Assembly (NCBI GenBank): GCA_030849065.1
Contig: JASAON010001582.1
Location: 1-58,902 of the forward strand
Length of the DNA: 58,902 bases
Direction of reading: 5' to 3'
Origin: Jaenimonas drosophilae
Lineage: Eukaryota; Euglenozoa; Kinetoplastea; Trypanosomatida; Trypanosomatidae
Shown here: piece by piece, positions 40,521 through 49,605 of the stretch
Layout: every line of letters begins with the position of its first letter
Position numbering within the stretch: position 1 is the first letter of the stretch
Translations under genes and position numbers: made by a program
The notes under the pieces: model-generated
Seen by the model: the letters and a program-made list of their open reading frames with translations, nothing else
The model's database searches: none
What the model was told of the DNA's origin: nothing

Positions 40521-43500
40521 ATGAGCGTGTATACCGATGACGATGATGATGATTCCCACATGGATGCACAACTTCATGGTAGCTCATCTCCTCTAGAGAC
40601 AAAACCATCACACGATGATTCATCTACATCATCCAACCACAACAATAGCAACAACCATCATCATGATCATGAAGAAGATGAAGATGATGAAGAGGATGAC
40701 GCTAGCAGCTGGGCATCGATTGAAGAACAACATCTTCATCTCGGCGATCAGGATGAAAACAAGTACATCAAGACGTTACAACACCGCGATGATCTCCTCA
40801 CGCGTGCGCAACGTCAGGGGCTGAACGACGAAGAAGCACGCTACCTCAAACCACAACGTGTACGTGCGTCACATCATCCAACATCATCATCACCGACGAG
40901 CAGCAATGTTAGTGTTGATCGAAGTATTATGCCACAAACGTTGGAGGATATTCAGAGCATCTCATCACGCATGTTTCCCGGTGGTGATCAAGTAGCATCA
41001 TCGCGACCATCTCCCTCGATGGAGAAGAGCCCAACACACTCGTTGCAAACGTCTGAAACACACGATGATGATGATGTTGATGATGATGATGTTGGCGTAC
41101 GCGAAGGACCGTTGGATGGTGTACCTGTGTTAATGTCTCGTGAGAGTTCAGCACGCACAACATCCACAGCATCTCCACGTGATGCGCCAAGAAAGAGGTC
41201 GAAGAAGACGAACTCCAAGAAGAATCATCACAATGATGATGATGATGATGATCAGCATCTTCGCACCAACAACAACAACAACAAGAAGCTCATCAAGAAG
41301 ACGTCGCTGCCCATGACGAGTGCACGTCGTCCATCACGCCGTGGAAGTAGTCGCGGTGCTGCACCTCATCCACCAACACACATCAACGACACGAAACAAA
41401 AAAAGGATGGACGTCGGCGTACATCTGCACCACGACGATCCTCCGCGGCCGCCTCCACCTCATCACCAACATCACCGCCCATCATCAACACTGTTTCGGC
41501 CTTCTCATCACCACGCCAACGTACATCATCAACGGAGCAACAACAACAACAACAACAACAATCGCTGCACATGTCTCCGGATAGACGCTCCAAAGTGGTG
41601 ATGCTGTCACCGAGTGCGTCGTCACGCACGGAACCTTCTCGACGTTCTCTGAGTGATGCACCAACATCCACGCGCAACAAGAATAACGAGAAGAAGAAGA
41701 AGAAGAAGAAGATGTTGAGCGCATCTCCCGATCGTTCATCATCATCTTCGTCACGTCGTCGAGCATCATCATTGCCATCATCGAATCCATCATCCAGCAG
41801 ACGTCGGAGTAGCAGCAAAGAAGAAGCGCCAAACGTATCACCACCACCACCGCCACCGCCAACAACAACAACAACAACAACATCAAAGAAAAAGAAGAAG
41901 AAGCGTACATCAACCACGTCGCCACCATCAACATCCCAACAACATCGCGCACCACGTACTTCAATCGGTAGCGTTAATTCCAGCAAATCGGCACGGTCAC
42001 GATCATCTTCAACATCATCCACCAAAGGATCCAAACGAAGGAGCTCTTCTCCTTCCACCACAACAACCCAATCATCATCATCCACTCCAACTACCACAAC
42101 AACAACAGCCGTCAAGCAGCCCACCACTAGCAGAAGTAGCAGTGATGGCACCCAACCAACACACCCACGACGAACACCTTCATCTGCATCCTCACGGGAT
42201 GATGAAAAGGCTGGGCGTCGCCCCACACCTCCATCAACGCTGATACACGCACATCCAACAACATCCACGTCATCAACCACATCACCGCCCGTGGCAATTT
42301 CATCACCACCTCCTCCACCAGCAAACATTGCTGAAACACCGCCACCACGGGCTGAGATGCCATCAACCTCATCACTCACGGAAAAGAAGAAGAAGGCGGT
42401 GAAGAAGACGAAGAATGATGTTGTTGTTGATGATGATGAGCCGGTATCTCCAGGAAGTGTTCGGTCACGTCGTCGTACAGCAACACCAGAAACATCCAGT
42501 ATTCTGGCAGACGATGATGATGATGATGTGAATGCATCACCACGTGATGGTCTTGGCTCCACACGAAAACCATCAATTGAGATGAAGGATGAGATGCCAT
42601 CATCCAGATCAACAACATCAACCTCATCATCTCCACGGCATCATTTTCCTCAGCTCGAGACACGGCCATCGACGGTGGAGCCACTGCGGAATCACTCAGG
42701 ACGTACCACCTCCACACCAAAACACAACAACAACAACAACATTCATGATGATGTTGGTGAGTTTGAAGAAGAACATGATGCACCGCGTGCTGCCGCACGA
42801 CGACGTACGCCAACTCCAACGCAGGAAAAGACCAAGGCCCAAACCTCCGCACGTACATCTCCCGACAACAACAACACCAAAAAGAAGGAGAGCATCAACA
42901 ACAGGAAGAAGGATGATCAAGCACCACAACCAGCTGCATCATCACCATCTCCCTCATCTTCGCTTCACGCAACACCAACTACATCACCAACCTCGCGACG
43001 TCGCGCCGAAGACGCACGTCGTCATGCCTCTTTGACGCCATTTGGTGAAGATGATGCTGATCCACTCACAACAACAACAACACGAAAGAAGAAAAAGAAG
43101 AAGAATGCTGCACGTGGTGATGCACCTGTTGATGTACTCGCACCATCCTTCATTGTGAGCTCACCACAGAAATCTGAGTACGGAGATGATGCACGTCCAC
43201 CACTTCCCATCTCCAACAACAACACAACACACGGCTCTCTGCCATCTTCCTCATCACAGCATCATGATGATGTCGGAGCAGCTCCACTCGGCCACACCTC
43301 ATCACGTAGCTATCATCCAATCGAGCTATCTCCACGGGCAACGGAGGATCTCATCTCTCCACGACATGCTCATGTTGTTGATGCAGAACCACCACTACCA
43401 CCACCTCCTCCATCACCTCCATCGGTTGTGGTGGCACCAATTGTGTTGTATGTGGTGCCACAATCACAGCCCAAGTCAGCCACACCCGCCACCTCATCCA

Positions 43501-46500
43501 CATCATCTCCACGTGATGGAGTCATTGAGCTCTCTGAAAACTCATCGCAAATGAACGAAGACCACTCATCACGACGACGTACGAGTGCGGTACCAATTTG
43601 GCTGAGTGACATCCACAACAACAACAACAACAATGGTGATGGTGATAGAGGAACCTCCATTGTGCTGAGTCCATCACCGGTGCTGAAGATGGATCGTGCA
43701 TCCAGCGCCATTTATAGCAACAACAGCAACAACAACAACAATGGTGATGTGCATGACTCGCAACAAGAACCACAGCAACATCAAGAACCTCATCCATCGA
43801 TCTCCACGACGATTGCGAAACCATCAACCGTGGCACCACCTGGTGTAGCTCCACGTCGCAGCGATGTTATATGGCACTTTGATCAGGCTCCACCACCACC
43901 ACCATCATCAACGCATCCACAACAACAACAAAAACAAAATGTTGCACGTTTGCGTGATACGCCGCCGGAGCCTCTTCCGCCACACATCATCTTCTCGAGA
44001 CGCACGCCGACACAGGAAGAGATGGCGTCGATGCCAACTGAAGCGGATGATCATGAGCCCTACAACAACAACAACAACAACAACATGCATAGTCGCAGCA
44101 CCTATGATGATGCCCGTACATCGTCGATGGATGTGCCACACCTCTACAGCCCATCTCCCCCGCTGCCACTTCCGCCGCGCTATGGAGAGCTCAGCCCGAC
44201 ATCGAGCTCCGCCATGATGATTCATCGCCCATCAACGCCACCAAAACTTGAGCAACACACGCAAACATCGATGATTGTTGCGCCACCTCCACCTCCACCT
44301 CCTCCGTTGATGTGGGAAGTTGGCGCACAGACCTCCGATGACATGATGATGATGCCTGTAGAGCACAAGACGGCACCTCCATCAATTGCACGTACACATG
44401 CACCCGTGGATGTGTATGATCATGGCACACAAACAACACCTCCGTTGGTGCAGGACCTTCACGGAGATGCCCCAACGTGGATGGCGCCATCATTGCTCAT
44501 CTCACCACCACCACAACAACAACAGCAGCATTTTGCACCTCCTCCACGTGAGGTGCGTGATGGTGAAGCGCAAACATCTCCGCTCCTACCTCCACCACCA
44601 CCAGCAACAACCATGATGATGTTTCCTGGTGAGCCACAACCAATGATGCAGCACAACACAACACCAGAACCAATGTACGTGCCCCTGAACCAACCTCCAC
44701 CACCGCCAACGTTGGCAGATGTGCCACATTTGTGGGAGCGACCCACGCAGACATCGCCATTCTTGTTTCCGGAAATGATGATGATGATGCCGCCGCCTTT
44801 GATGCTCCCACACGATGAAGTTGTTCCAGATGATGGGTACATGCATGGCAGTGCATCGTGTACGACGGCGCCACCTCCTCCAGCACATGTTGCACCATAT
44901 CATGTGTTTGGTGATGATGATCATCTTCACTACGCTCCCCCACAACAGCAACAGCCAGAGCCTTTGTATGTGCCACAACAACAACAACAACAACCAGAGT
45001 CTTTGTATGTGCCACCACAACAACAACAACAACCGGAGGACCCATTCTACGCACAACAACAACACCAACATCCACAGGAGCCAATCTTCGTGCCACATCC
45101 ACCACCCTACGCACAACCACAACAACAACCAGAGCCTTTGTATGTGCCACCACCACAACAACATCAGCCAGATTCTTTGTATGTGCCACCACCACCACCA
45201 CAACAACAACAACAACATGAAGATGACGAAGTTTGTTGGTCTCAGCCGCCCATACCCGCGCACGCACATTCACCACACGCAGAGATGGATATGGTGCCTC
45301 ATGCACCGCTGCCATCATGGCAAGCACACGATGATGATGATGATGATGATGATGATGTTGCACATCAACCTGCACAACTCCCTCCTCCATCAACGGATAG
45401 ATATGCACCACATCCGCCAACCTGGAGTACGCCAGCCTACCCCGTGTACGCTGGCCATGATCGCGCGCATCCAGATAATGTGGTTGATGGAGCTCATGTT
45501 GATGATGATGATGGTGGTGGTGGTGGCTTGATGTGGGCCAACCCGCCGTTGATGCACAACAATAACAATAACAACAACAATAGTATCGTGGGTGGAGATC
45601 TTCTCAATGACGATGACGAAGACGCATCTCCGCCCTTGTACGTTCCTACCTACTACACACCACAGGAGGTGGTGGAGCAGATTGTGGTGCCTCATCTTCC
45701 ACGCGCTGATGTTGATGATGATGAGCACAAACACAGAAAACGTGGAAGAAACAAGGCCACCAACACACATCGTCCTCCAGAACATGAAGAGATGGGCATC
45801 CAAACACCGCGTGTACGTCGTCATGAGAAGTCTTGCAACACCAAAGTGGCTGCACCTCCGCCAACACATGAGCAAGGCACGCAATCATCGCGGAGTAGAT
45901 CCAAGAACAAGTACACGATGACGAGCAAACATCTCATCAAGTCGCTGATGGAAGAACATGATGGAGTATCATCACTAGACAAGAACAAGACGAAGAAGAG
46001 GGCCCCACGTACAACAACCTTTGAAGAAGAGGAAGATGATGATGCGCAACAACAACCACATCATCATCATCATCATCGTCATCGTCCAAATCCTTCGGCG
46101 GCAGATGATGTTGCTGCTCCATCCAAGACATCAACACGCACCAGCACCAAGAAGCAGAAGCAGGGTGAGATGCCATCTTCCTCGCCATCAACATCGAGTG
46201 AGGATCCCCGCCATGAACGTTCATCGCACCACACCAGACGAAGTAGCAGCAAACATGCCCAACAACAGCCAGACAACAAGAAGAAGATGCAGCAAGATGA
46301 TGCAACAGATCAAGTAGCACATCATCACCGCTATCCATCATCTACATCAACCTCCACCTCTTCAGCAGCTCGTCCTCAGTGGAGCAACTTCAGCTCTCCG
46401 CACGCATCACCCACGATGGAGCCTACATCACCACTCTGGCGCACAACAGCAACAACATCAGATCCGCACACACGCACACCACACGATGGCCAGTTGAGCT

Positions 46501-47108
46501 CACTACTCATCTCACCGAACAAATCACGCCTACACACACGAAACAACAAGCAGCCCACTTCCATCATCAACACCAGCAACAACAACAGGATGACGATGCC
46601 AACACGAACACAGGATGAGATGTACCCGGCGTACCAACCCGCACACCAACGTGGAGATGATGTTGATGATGGCGATGATGGTGATGATGTTGCATCGGCA
46701 GCCACGGCTCTTGCTATGGCAGCAGCATCCTTGGCCGCCCGCCTCAATCAGCAACAACAACAACAACAACCTCGTCAACCATCTGGACGACGTCATCCAC
46801 GTTCATCCGACATCATCAACAACAACGCCAACAACAATCGCAATCCTGAGTTGTCACTATCGGAAGATGATGATGACGATGATGATGATGATGATGCACG
46901 TGCACCTTCGCCGGTATCTCTCCCACCTTTGCTGAATACATCCAAACATGATGTTGATGTTGTCAGTAGTGGTGATGGCACACGTGGCAACGCATCCGTC
47001 TACGCACGTGGTGCATTTGAGCATGATGACGACGTACCTCATCCACCAACATGGATGGGCAAAGAAGATCAGTTTAAGCTCCTCAAGGACTTCTACAAGA
47101 AGAGATGA
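40521..47108 (+). CDS. gene G: Pro/Gln/Ser-rich giant protein with seven xQT motifs, possible LC8-binding scaffold
   Basis: The protein has 2195 residues. The frame is open from a GTG at 40494; the first ATG is 40521 (MSVYTDDDDDD). An N-terminal box, DDLLTRAQRQGLNDEEARYL, resembles part of gene E, followed by TLEDIQSISSRMFPGG. Residues about 200-700 are Ser/Arg/Lys/Thr-rich with Lys runs. From residue about 950 the protein turns Pro-rich. Between residues about 1244 and 1790 lie HTQTS, GAQTS, GTQTT, EAQTS, PTQTS, GIQTP and GTQSS, spaced mostly 20-60 residues apart. LC8-type dynein light chains bind such QT-centred motifs in disordered chains; here that is inference. Residues about 1470-1570 have repeated PE-x-LYVP units with Gln runs. 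A His/Lys-rich part follows, then an Ala-rich helix (ATALAMAAASLAARL) near residue 2065. The end reads HPPTWMGKEDQFKLLKDFYKKR. No membrane segment is seen. Confidence 0.85.
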   Translation: MSVYTDDDDDDSHMDAQLHGSSSPLETKPSHDDSSTSSNHNNSNNHHHDHEEDEDDEEDDASSWASIEEQHLHLGDQDENKYIKTLQHRDDLLTRAQRQGLNDEEARYLKPQRVRASHHPTSSSPTSSNVSVDRSIMPQTLEDIQSISSRMFPGGDQVASSRPSPSMEKSPTHSLQTSETHDDDDVDDDDVGVREGPLDGVPVLMSRESSARTTSTASPRDAPRKRSKKTNSKKNHHNDDDDDDQHLRTNNNNNKKLIKKTSLPMTSARRPSRRGSSRGAAPHPPTHINDTKQKKDGRRRTSAPRRSSAAASTSSPTSPPIINTVSAFSSPRQRTSSTEQQQQQQQQSLHMSPDRRSKVVMLSPSASSRTEPSRRSLSDAPTSTRNKNNEKKKKKKKMLSASPDRSSSSSSRRRASSLPSSNPSSSRRRSSSKEEAPNVSPPPPPPPTTTTTTTSKKKKKKRTSTTSPPSTSQQHRAPRTSIGSVNSSKSARSRSSSTSSTKGSKRRSSSPSTTTTQSSSSTPTTTTTTAVKQPTTSRSSSDGTQPTHPRRTPSSASSRDDEKAGRRPTPPSTLIHAHPTTSTSSTTSPPVAISSPPPPPANIAETPPPRAEMPSTSSLTEKKKKAVKKTKNDVVVDDDEPVSPGSVRSRRRTATPETSSILADDDDDDVNASPRDGLGSTRKPSIEMKDEMPSSRSTTSTSSSPRHHFPQLETRPSTVEPLRNHSGRTTSTPKHNNNNNIHDDVGEFEEEHDAPRAAARRRTPTPTQEKTKAQTSARTSPDNNNTKKKESINNRKKDDQAPQPAASSPSPSSSLHATPTTSPTSRRRAEDARRHASLTPFGEDDADPLTTTTTRKKKKKKNAARGDAPVDVLAPSFIVSSPQKSEYGDDARPPLPISNNNTTHGSLPSSSSQHHDDVGAAPLGHTSSRSYHPIELSPRATEDLISPRHAHVVDAEPPLPPPPPSPPSVVVAPIVLYVVPQSQPKSATPATSSTSSPRDGVIELSENSSQMNEDHSSRRRTSAVPIWLSDIHNNNNNNGDGDRGTSIVLSPSPVLKMDRASSAIYSNNSNNNNNGDVHDSQQEPQQHQEPHPSISTTIAKPSTVAPPGVAPRRSDVIWHFDQAPPPPPSSTHPQQQQKQNVARLRDTPPEPLPPHIIFSRRTPTQEEMASMPTEADDHEPYNNNNNNNMHSRSTYDDARTSSMDVPHLYSPSPPLPLPPRYGELSPTSSSAMMIHRPSTPPKLEQHTQTSMIVAPPPPPPPPLMWEVGAQTSDDMMMMPVEHKTAPPSIARTHAPVDVYDHGTQTTPPLVQDLHGDAPTWMAPSLLISPPPQQQQQHFAPPPREVRDGEAQTSPLLPPPPPATTMMMFPGEPQPMMQHNTTPEPMYVPLNQPPPPPTLADVPHLWERPTQTSPFLFPEMMMMMPPPLMLPHDEVVPDDGYMHGSASCTTAPPPPAHVAPYHVFGDDDHLHYAPPQQQQPEPLYVPQQQQQQPESLYVPPQQQQQPEDPFYAQQQHQHPQEPIFVPHPPPYAQPQQQPEPLYVPPPQQHQPDSLYVPPPPPQQQQQHEDDEVCWSQPPIPAHAHSPHAEMDMVPHAPLPSWQAHDDDDDDDDDVAHQPAQLPPPSTDRYAPHPPTWSTPAYPVYAGHDRAHPDNVVDGAHVDDDDGGGGGLMWANPPLMHNNNNNNNNSIVGGDLLNDDDEDASPPLYVPTYYTPQEVVEQIVVPHLPRADVDDDEHKHRKRGRNKATNTHRPPEHEEMGIQTPRVRRHEKSCNTKVAAPPPTHEQGTQSSRSRSKNKYTMTSKHLIKSLMEEHDGVSSLDKNKTKKRAPRTTTFEEEEDDDAQQQPHHHHHHRHRPNPSAADDVAAPSKTSTRTSTKKQKQGEMPSSSPSTSSEDPRHERSSHHTRRSSSKHAQQQPDNKKKMQQDDATDQVAHHHRYPSSTSTSTSSAARPQWSNFSSPHASPTMEPTSPLWRTTATTSDPHTRTPHDGQLSSLLISPNKSRLHTRNNKQPTSIINTSNNNRMTMPTRTQDEMYPAYQPAHQRGDDVDDGDDGDDVASAATALAMAAASLAARLNQQQQQQQPRQPSGRRHPRSSDIINNNANNNRNPELSLSEDDDDDDDDDDARAPSPVSLPPLLNTSKHDVDVVSSGDGTRGNASVYARGAFEHDDDVPHPPTWMGKEDQFKLLKDFYKKR
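44941..45220 (+). repeat. degenerate PE-x-LYVP / poly-Gln repeat in gene G
   Basis: Units read PEPLYVPQQQQQQ, PESLYVPPQQQQQ, PEDPFYAQQQ, PEPLYVPPPQQHQ and PDSLYVPPPPP. The period is 13 to 30 residues. CAA runs make the Gln spacers. A single related phrase, PEPMYVP, occurs upstream near 44669. Confidence 0.75.
45330..45357 (+). repeat. (GAT)9 run encoding poly-Asp in gene G
   Basis: A pure GAT run read in the Asp frame. It is typical of dozens in this window; the other two frames would give Met runs or TGA stops. Confidence 0.8.
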
Positions 47109-47894
47109 TGCGCACCAAGTGAGATCTCGTGTCTCGTGATCTACGATCATCATGATCATCGTCATCTTCTTTCTTTATTTGGTTTTTTTTCTTCACGGAT
47201 GTATCGCACAACATCCTCGTCAAGAAGTGGTGTGCTTCAACGTCTTTTTTTTCGTTTTTCATACCTCACTTTATCACCTTACACACACACACGATATGTA
47301 CGTGTAGATCACCTCACTCACTTCATCACCTGCGGATGACGGCTCACGATGCTTGCTGCATCACCATCCAACACACACATGAGCACACACAACCACATGG
47401 AATAATGTAGGATGTTGTGTGTGGTTGTTGTGTTGATGTCGATGCATAATTCTGTGTGTTTTGTTTTGCTCTTGTTCAGTTAAGTTTGCAACGTGTGCTG
47501 CTGATTAGATGCCTGCACCGATGATGATGATGATGATGATGCCATCATCATCATCGTCATCATCATCGTTTGCAGTCGATGTGCTCCTCACGTCTTGACG
47601 CCTTAGAATGTGGCGGTCTTAATCCCATCAACATCAACATTTTCACGTTGCGTGCAACGATCTCACACCACCACCAACATCTACATGGCATGCACAACGT
47701 CGTAATCATCATCAACTCCTCTCCTTCTCATTCTTCTTCATGATGCTTCATGATGCTTCTCGTTTAGATCGAAGCTGGAGCTCCTTCTCTTCAGCTTCTC
47801 ACTGCATTCGCTCTTACACACACAACACAACAACAGTGTGTTGTGTTGTGTTGTGTTGTGTTTTGTGTTGTGTGTTTTTTTTTTCATCAACAAT
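47109..47894 (+). other. spacer between genes G and H
   Basis: Contents are T/C tracts at 47160-47195 and 47241-47280, a GAT run at 47520-47540, a mirror-like CATCAT run at 47541-47568, and the acceptor tract at 47707-47794. A TGTGT/TTGTG-rich stretch at 47836-47887 ends in ten T. The frame of gene H is open through the last stretch but has no ATG. No gene is seen. Confidence 0.6.
47707..47794 (+). promoter_or_regulatory. candidate spliced-leader acceptor region for gene H
   Basis: CTCCTCTCCTTCTCATTCTT and following T/C lead to a TTTAG with AG at 47766-47767. A second tract, CTCCTTCTCTTCAG, has AG at 47793-47794. No ATG follows the latter before 47895. Confidence 0.5.
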
Positions 47895-48824
47895 ATGCCC
47901 AACACCTCTCCTTCCGACTTCACGTTGAAGAGCATCCTCTACCTGCCAGAACACAACCTGATGTATGATGATGTGAGCCACAACAACGTTGCTGCACATC
48001 AACGTGTACGTGAGCATGATGATGTTGTGCTGAGATCGGTGCAGCACATCTTGCATGAGGATGATGATCTCCGTCTCTTGTCGTCCGAGTCTGTGCGTAC
48101 ACGCAAACTTCAACAAGATGCAGTTGGTGTTGGTTATGATGATGATGATGATGATGATGATTTTGATGATCAGCATCAACGTTCATCACGTCCAAATCTG
48201 AGTCATGAAAGCTCACTCACCTCATTGGATGAGGAAGACGTGATGCACGATGGTATTGTGGTGGATAATAATCATATACATCAACCTACTGTGTTGATGA
48301 GGATGGTGGATGTACGCACACCGGATGTGTTGGAGCCCAACACGCCTGCACGTCAGCAACGCACGCTAACATCAACACCGTCTCGACGTCCACGGAAAGT
48401 TGTCTTTGTTCTGGAGAATGATGATGGTGTTGGTGTGACGCATCCTGTTGGTGATACTTCATCTCCATCTTCACACAACAACAACGAGAACGAGAACAGC
48501 GCGGTGTTCCTGACTTCATCACCAACGTCGTCCCACTTGCGGCAACCGTTGTGGATGCAACGACGTCAGCACGCGAACATGTTTTCTGAACCATTCACGC
48601 CATTCTCATCACAAGTTATGAGCCACGGTGAAGAAGATTCTTTTGATGGTGGATGCATGAAAGAGGAACTCCTCCGCGCGCATCTTCACCCATCAACGTT
48701 GTGTTGTCATGGCAGCATGGAACCACCAATGATCGCTTCACACCAACTTCAACGTCAGCATGAGATGAAGATTTTGGATGTGTTGCGTGCATCCGTGAAT
48801 CGATGCCGCCGACAACACAGATGA
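47895..48824 (+). CDS. gene H: small Asp/His/Ser-rich protein of the block, function unknown
   Basis: The protein has 309 residues and is the smallest of the block. The frame is open from a GTG at 47838, but that part translates the T/G-rich leader; the first ATG is 47895 (MPNTSPSDFTLKS). The N-terminal 80 residues look partly ordered: LKSILYLPEHNLMYDDV, then VVLRSVQHILHEDDDLRLL, which resembles the helix-like repeats of genes B and F, then SSESVRTRKLQQDAVG. An Asp run (GAT repeat) follows. The middle has RRPRKVVFVLENDDG, and the C-terminal part has MFSEPFTPFSSQ and a last predicted helix, HQLQRQHEMKILDVLRASVNRCRRQHR. There are fewer homopeptides than in the larger genes. No signal peptide or membrane segment is seen. 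It may represent the least expanded form of the family. Confidence 0.8.
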   Translation: MPNTSPSDFTLKSILYLPEHNLMYDDVSHNNVAAHQRVREHDDVVLRSVQHILHEDDDLRLLSSESVRTRKLQQDAVGVGYDDDDDDDDFDDQHQRSSRPNLSHESSLTSLDEEDVMHDGIVVDNNHIHQPTVLMRMVDVRTPDVLEPNTPARQQRTLTSTPSRRPRKVVFVLENDDGVGVTHPVGDTSSPSSHNNNENENSAVFLTSSPTSSHLRQPLWMQRRQHANMFSEPFTPFSSQVMSHGEEDSFDGGCMKEELLRAHLHPSTLCCHGSMEPPMIASHQLQRQHEMKILDVLRASVNRCRRQHR

Positions 48825-49128
48825 TACGCACATCATCAACACACCCGCACACACATTCAACAACAACAACAATGATTTTTGTTGTGTATGTGGTTCTGGG
48901 TCATGATGTAGATGTGCGCATGACGTTTTTTTTTCGTTTTTTTTTCATTGTTTTCACCAGCACAACATCATGGCGTGCTGCATCAACATCAACATGATGA
49001 TGTTCTACACCAACACACTTGTGTTGTTCTCTTTCGATGTACTCCTTCGATTGTTGTTTCACTTTTTTTCTGTTGTTTCTTTTTTTTGTTTGTTTGCCCA
49101 TCATCATCATCATCATGCGTGCATGTTC

Positions 49129-49156
49129 GTGTGTGTGTGTGTGTGTGTGTGTGTGT
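49129..49156 (+). repeat. (GT)14 microsatellite
   Basis: A pure GT run in the H-I spacer, next to a CATCAT run. Dinucleotide runs like this occur only outside the genes here, while triplet runs occur in both. Confidence 0.85.
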
Positions 49157-49466
49157 TGAGATATACATACGCACATCGTGGCATGTTGTGATGATGCTCC
49201 CCCTATCAACCTAACGTATCTCCATCTACGTTGAACCCCCTTAATAACAGTAGTATGCATGTGCATGTATGTGTGCGTATGTAGAACATGAATACGCCAT
49301 CACAACAACAACATCATCATCATCTACTGATTCTCTAAACTTGTTTGTGCGTGATGAAACTCCTCGAAGATCCAACATGTGTGTCAGGGTTTTGGCAGCA
49401 TCACAACATGCAAGTGCTCATCATCATCAACATCATCACCATCAACATCATTTTCTTTTCGTGTTG

Positions 49467-49497
49467 AAGTAGATTTTTTTTTTTACAAGATCTGCAG
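49467..49497 (+). promoter_or_regulatory. candidate spliced-leader acceptor for gene I
   Basis: A run of eleven T is followed by ACAAG (AG 49488-49489) and then CTGCAG (AG 49496-49497). No ATG occurs from there to 49606. Another AG, in TTGTAG at 49598-49599, is very close to the start. Confidence 0.5.
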
Positions 49498-49605
49498 TCA
49501 GACCTTCACCGCACGTTGGTACGCGTACATCTTTAGAGCGCGACGACGTGCATCAACTTCATCAACAACAACTAGAGTAGTGTTGTTGCTGTCTTGTAGA
49601 AGGTG

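Larger units (their letters stand above)
44251..45890 (+). other. cluster of seven xQT motifs in gene G
   Basis: The encoded motifs lie near 44254 (HTQTS), 44324 (GAQTS), 44425 (GTQTT), 44566 (EAQTS), 44743 (PTQTS), 45793 (GIQTP) and 45875 (GTQSS). All sit in Pro-rich, probably disordered sequence. The family knowledge used is the TQT anchor of LC8/DYNLL ligands. Binding is not shown by the sequence. Confidence 0.5.
48825..49605 (+). other. spacer between genes H and I
   Basis: T-rich tracts at 48925-48960 (ending CACCAG), 49046-49097 and 49473-49489, a CAT run at 49100-49116, a GT microsatellite at 49129-49156, and a CATCAT run at 49417-49450. The reading at 49269-49472 starts at GTG and is His-rich; I do not accept it as a gene. 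Confidence 0.6.

Noticed and set aside
41366..42562. Long antisense ORF of 398 codons opposite gene G, and similar minus-strand ORFs such as 23344-24069 and 53175-54125
   Set aside because: They are mirror readings of Ser/Thr/Asp/Lys-rich repeats, giving Val, Ser, Cys and Phe runs. They have no acceptor-like tract on their strand and no independent content.
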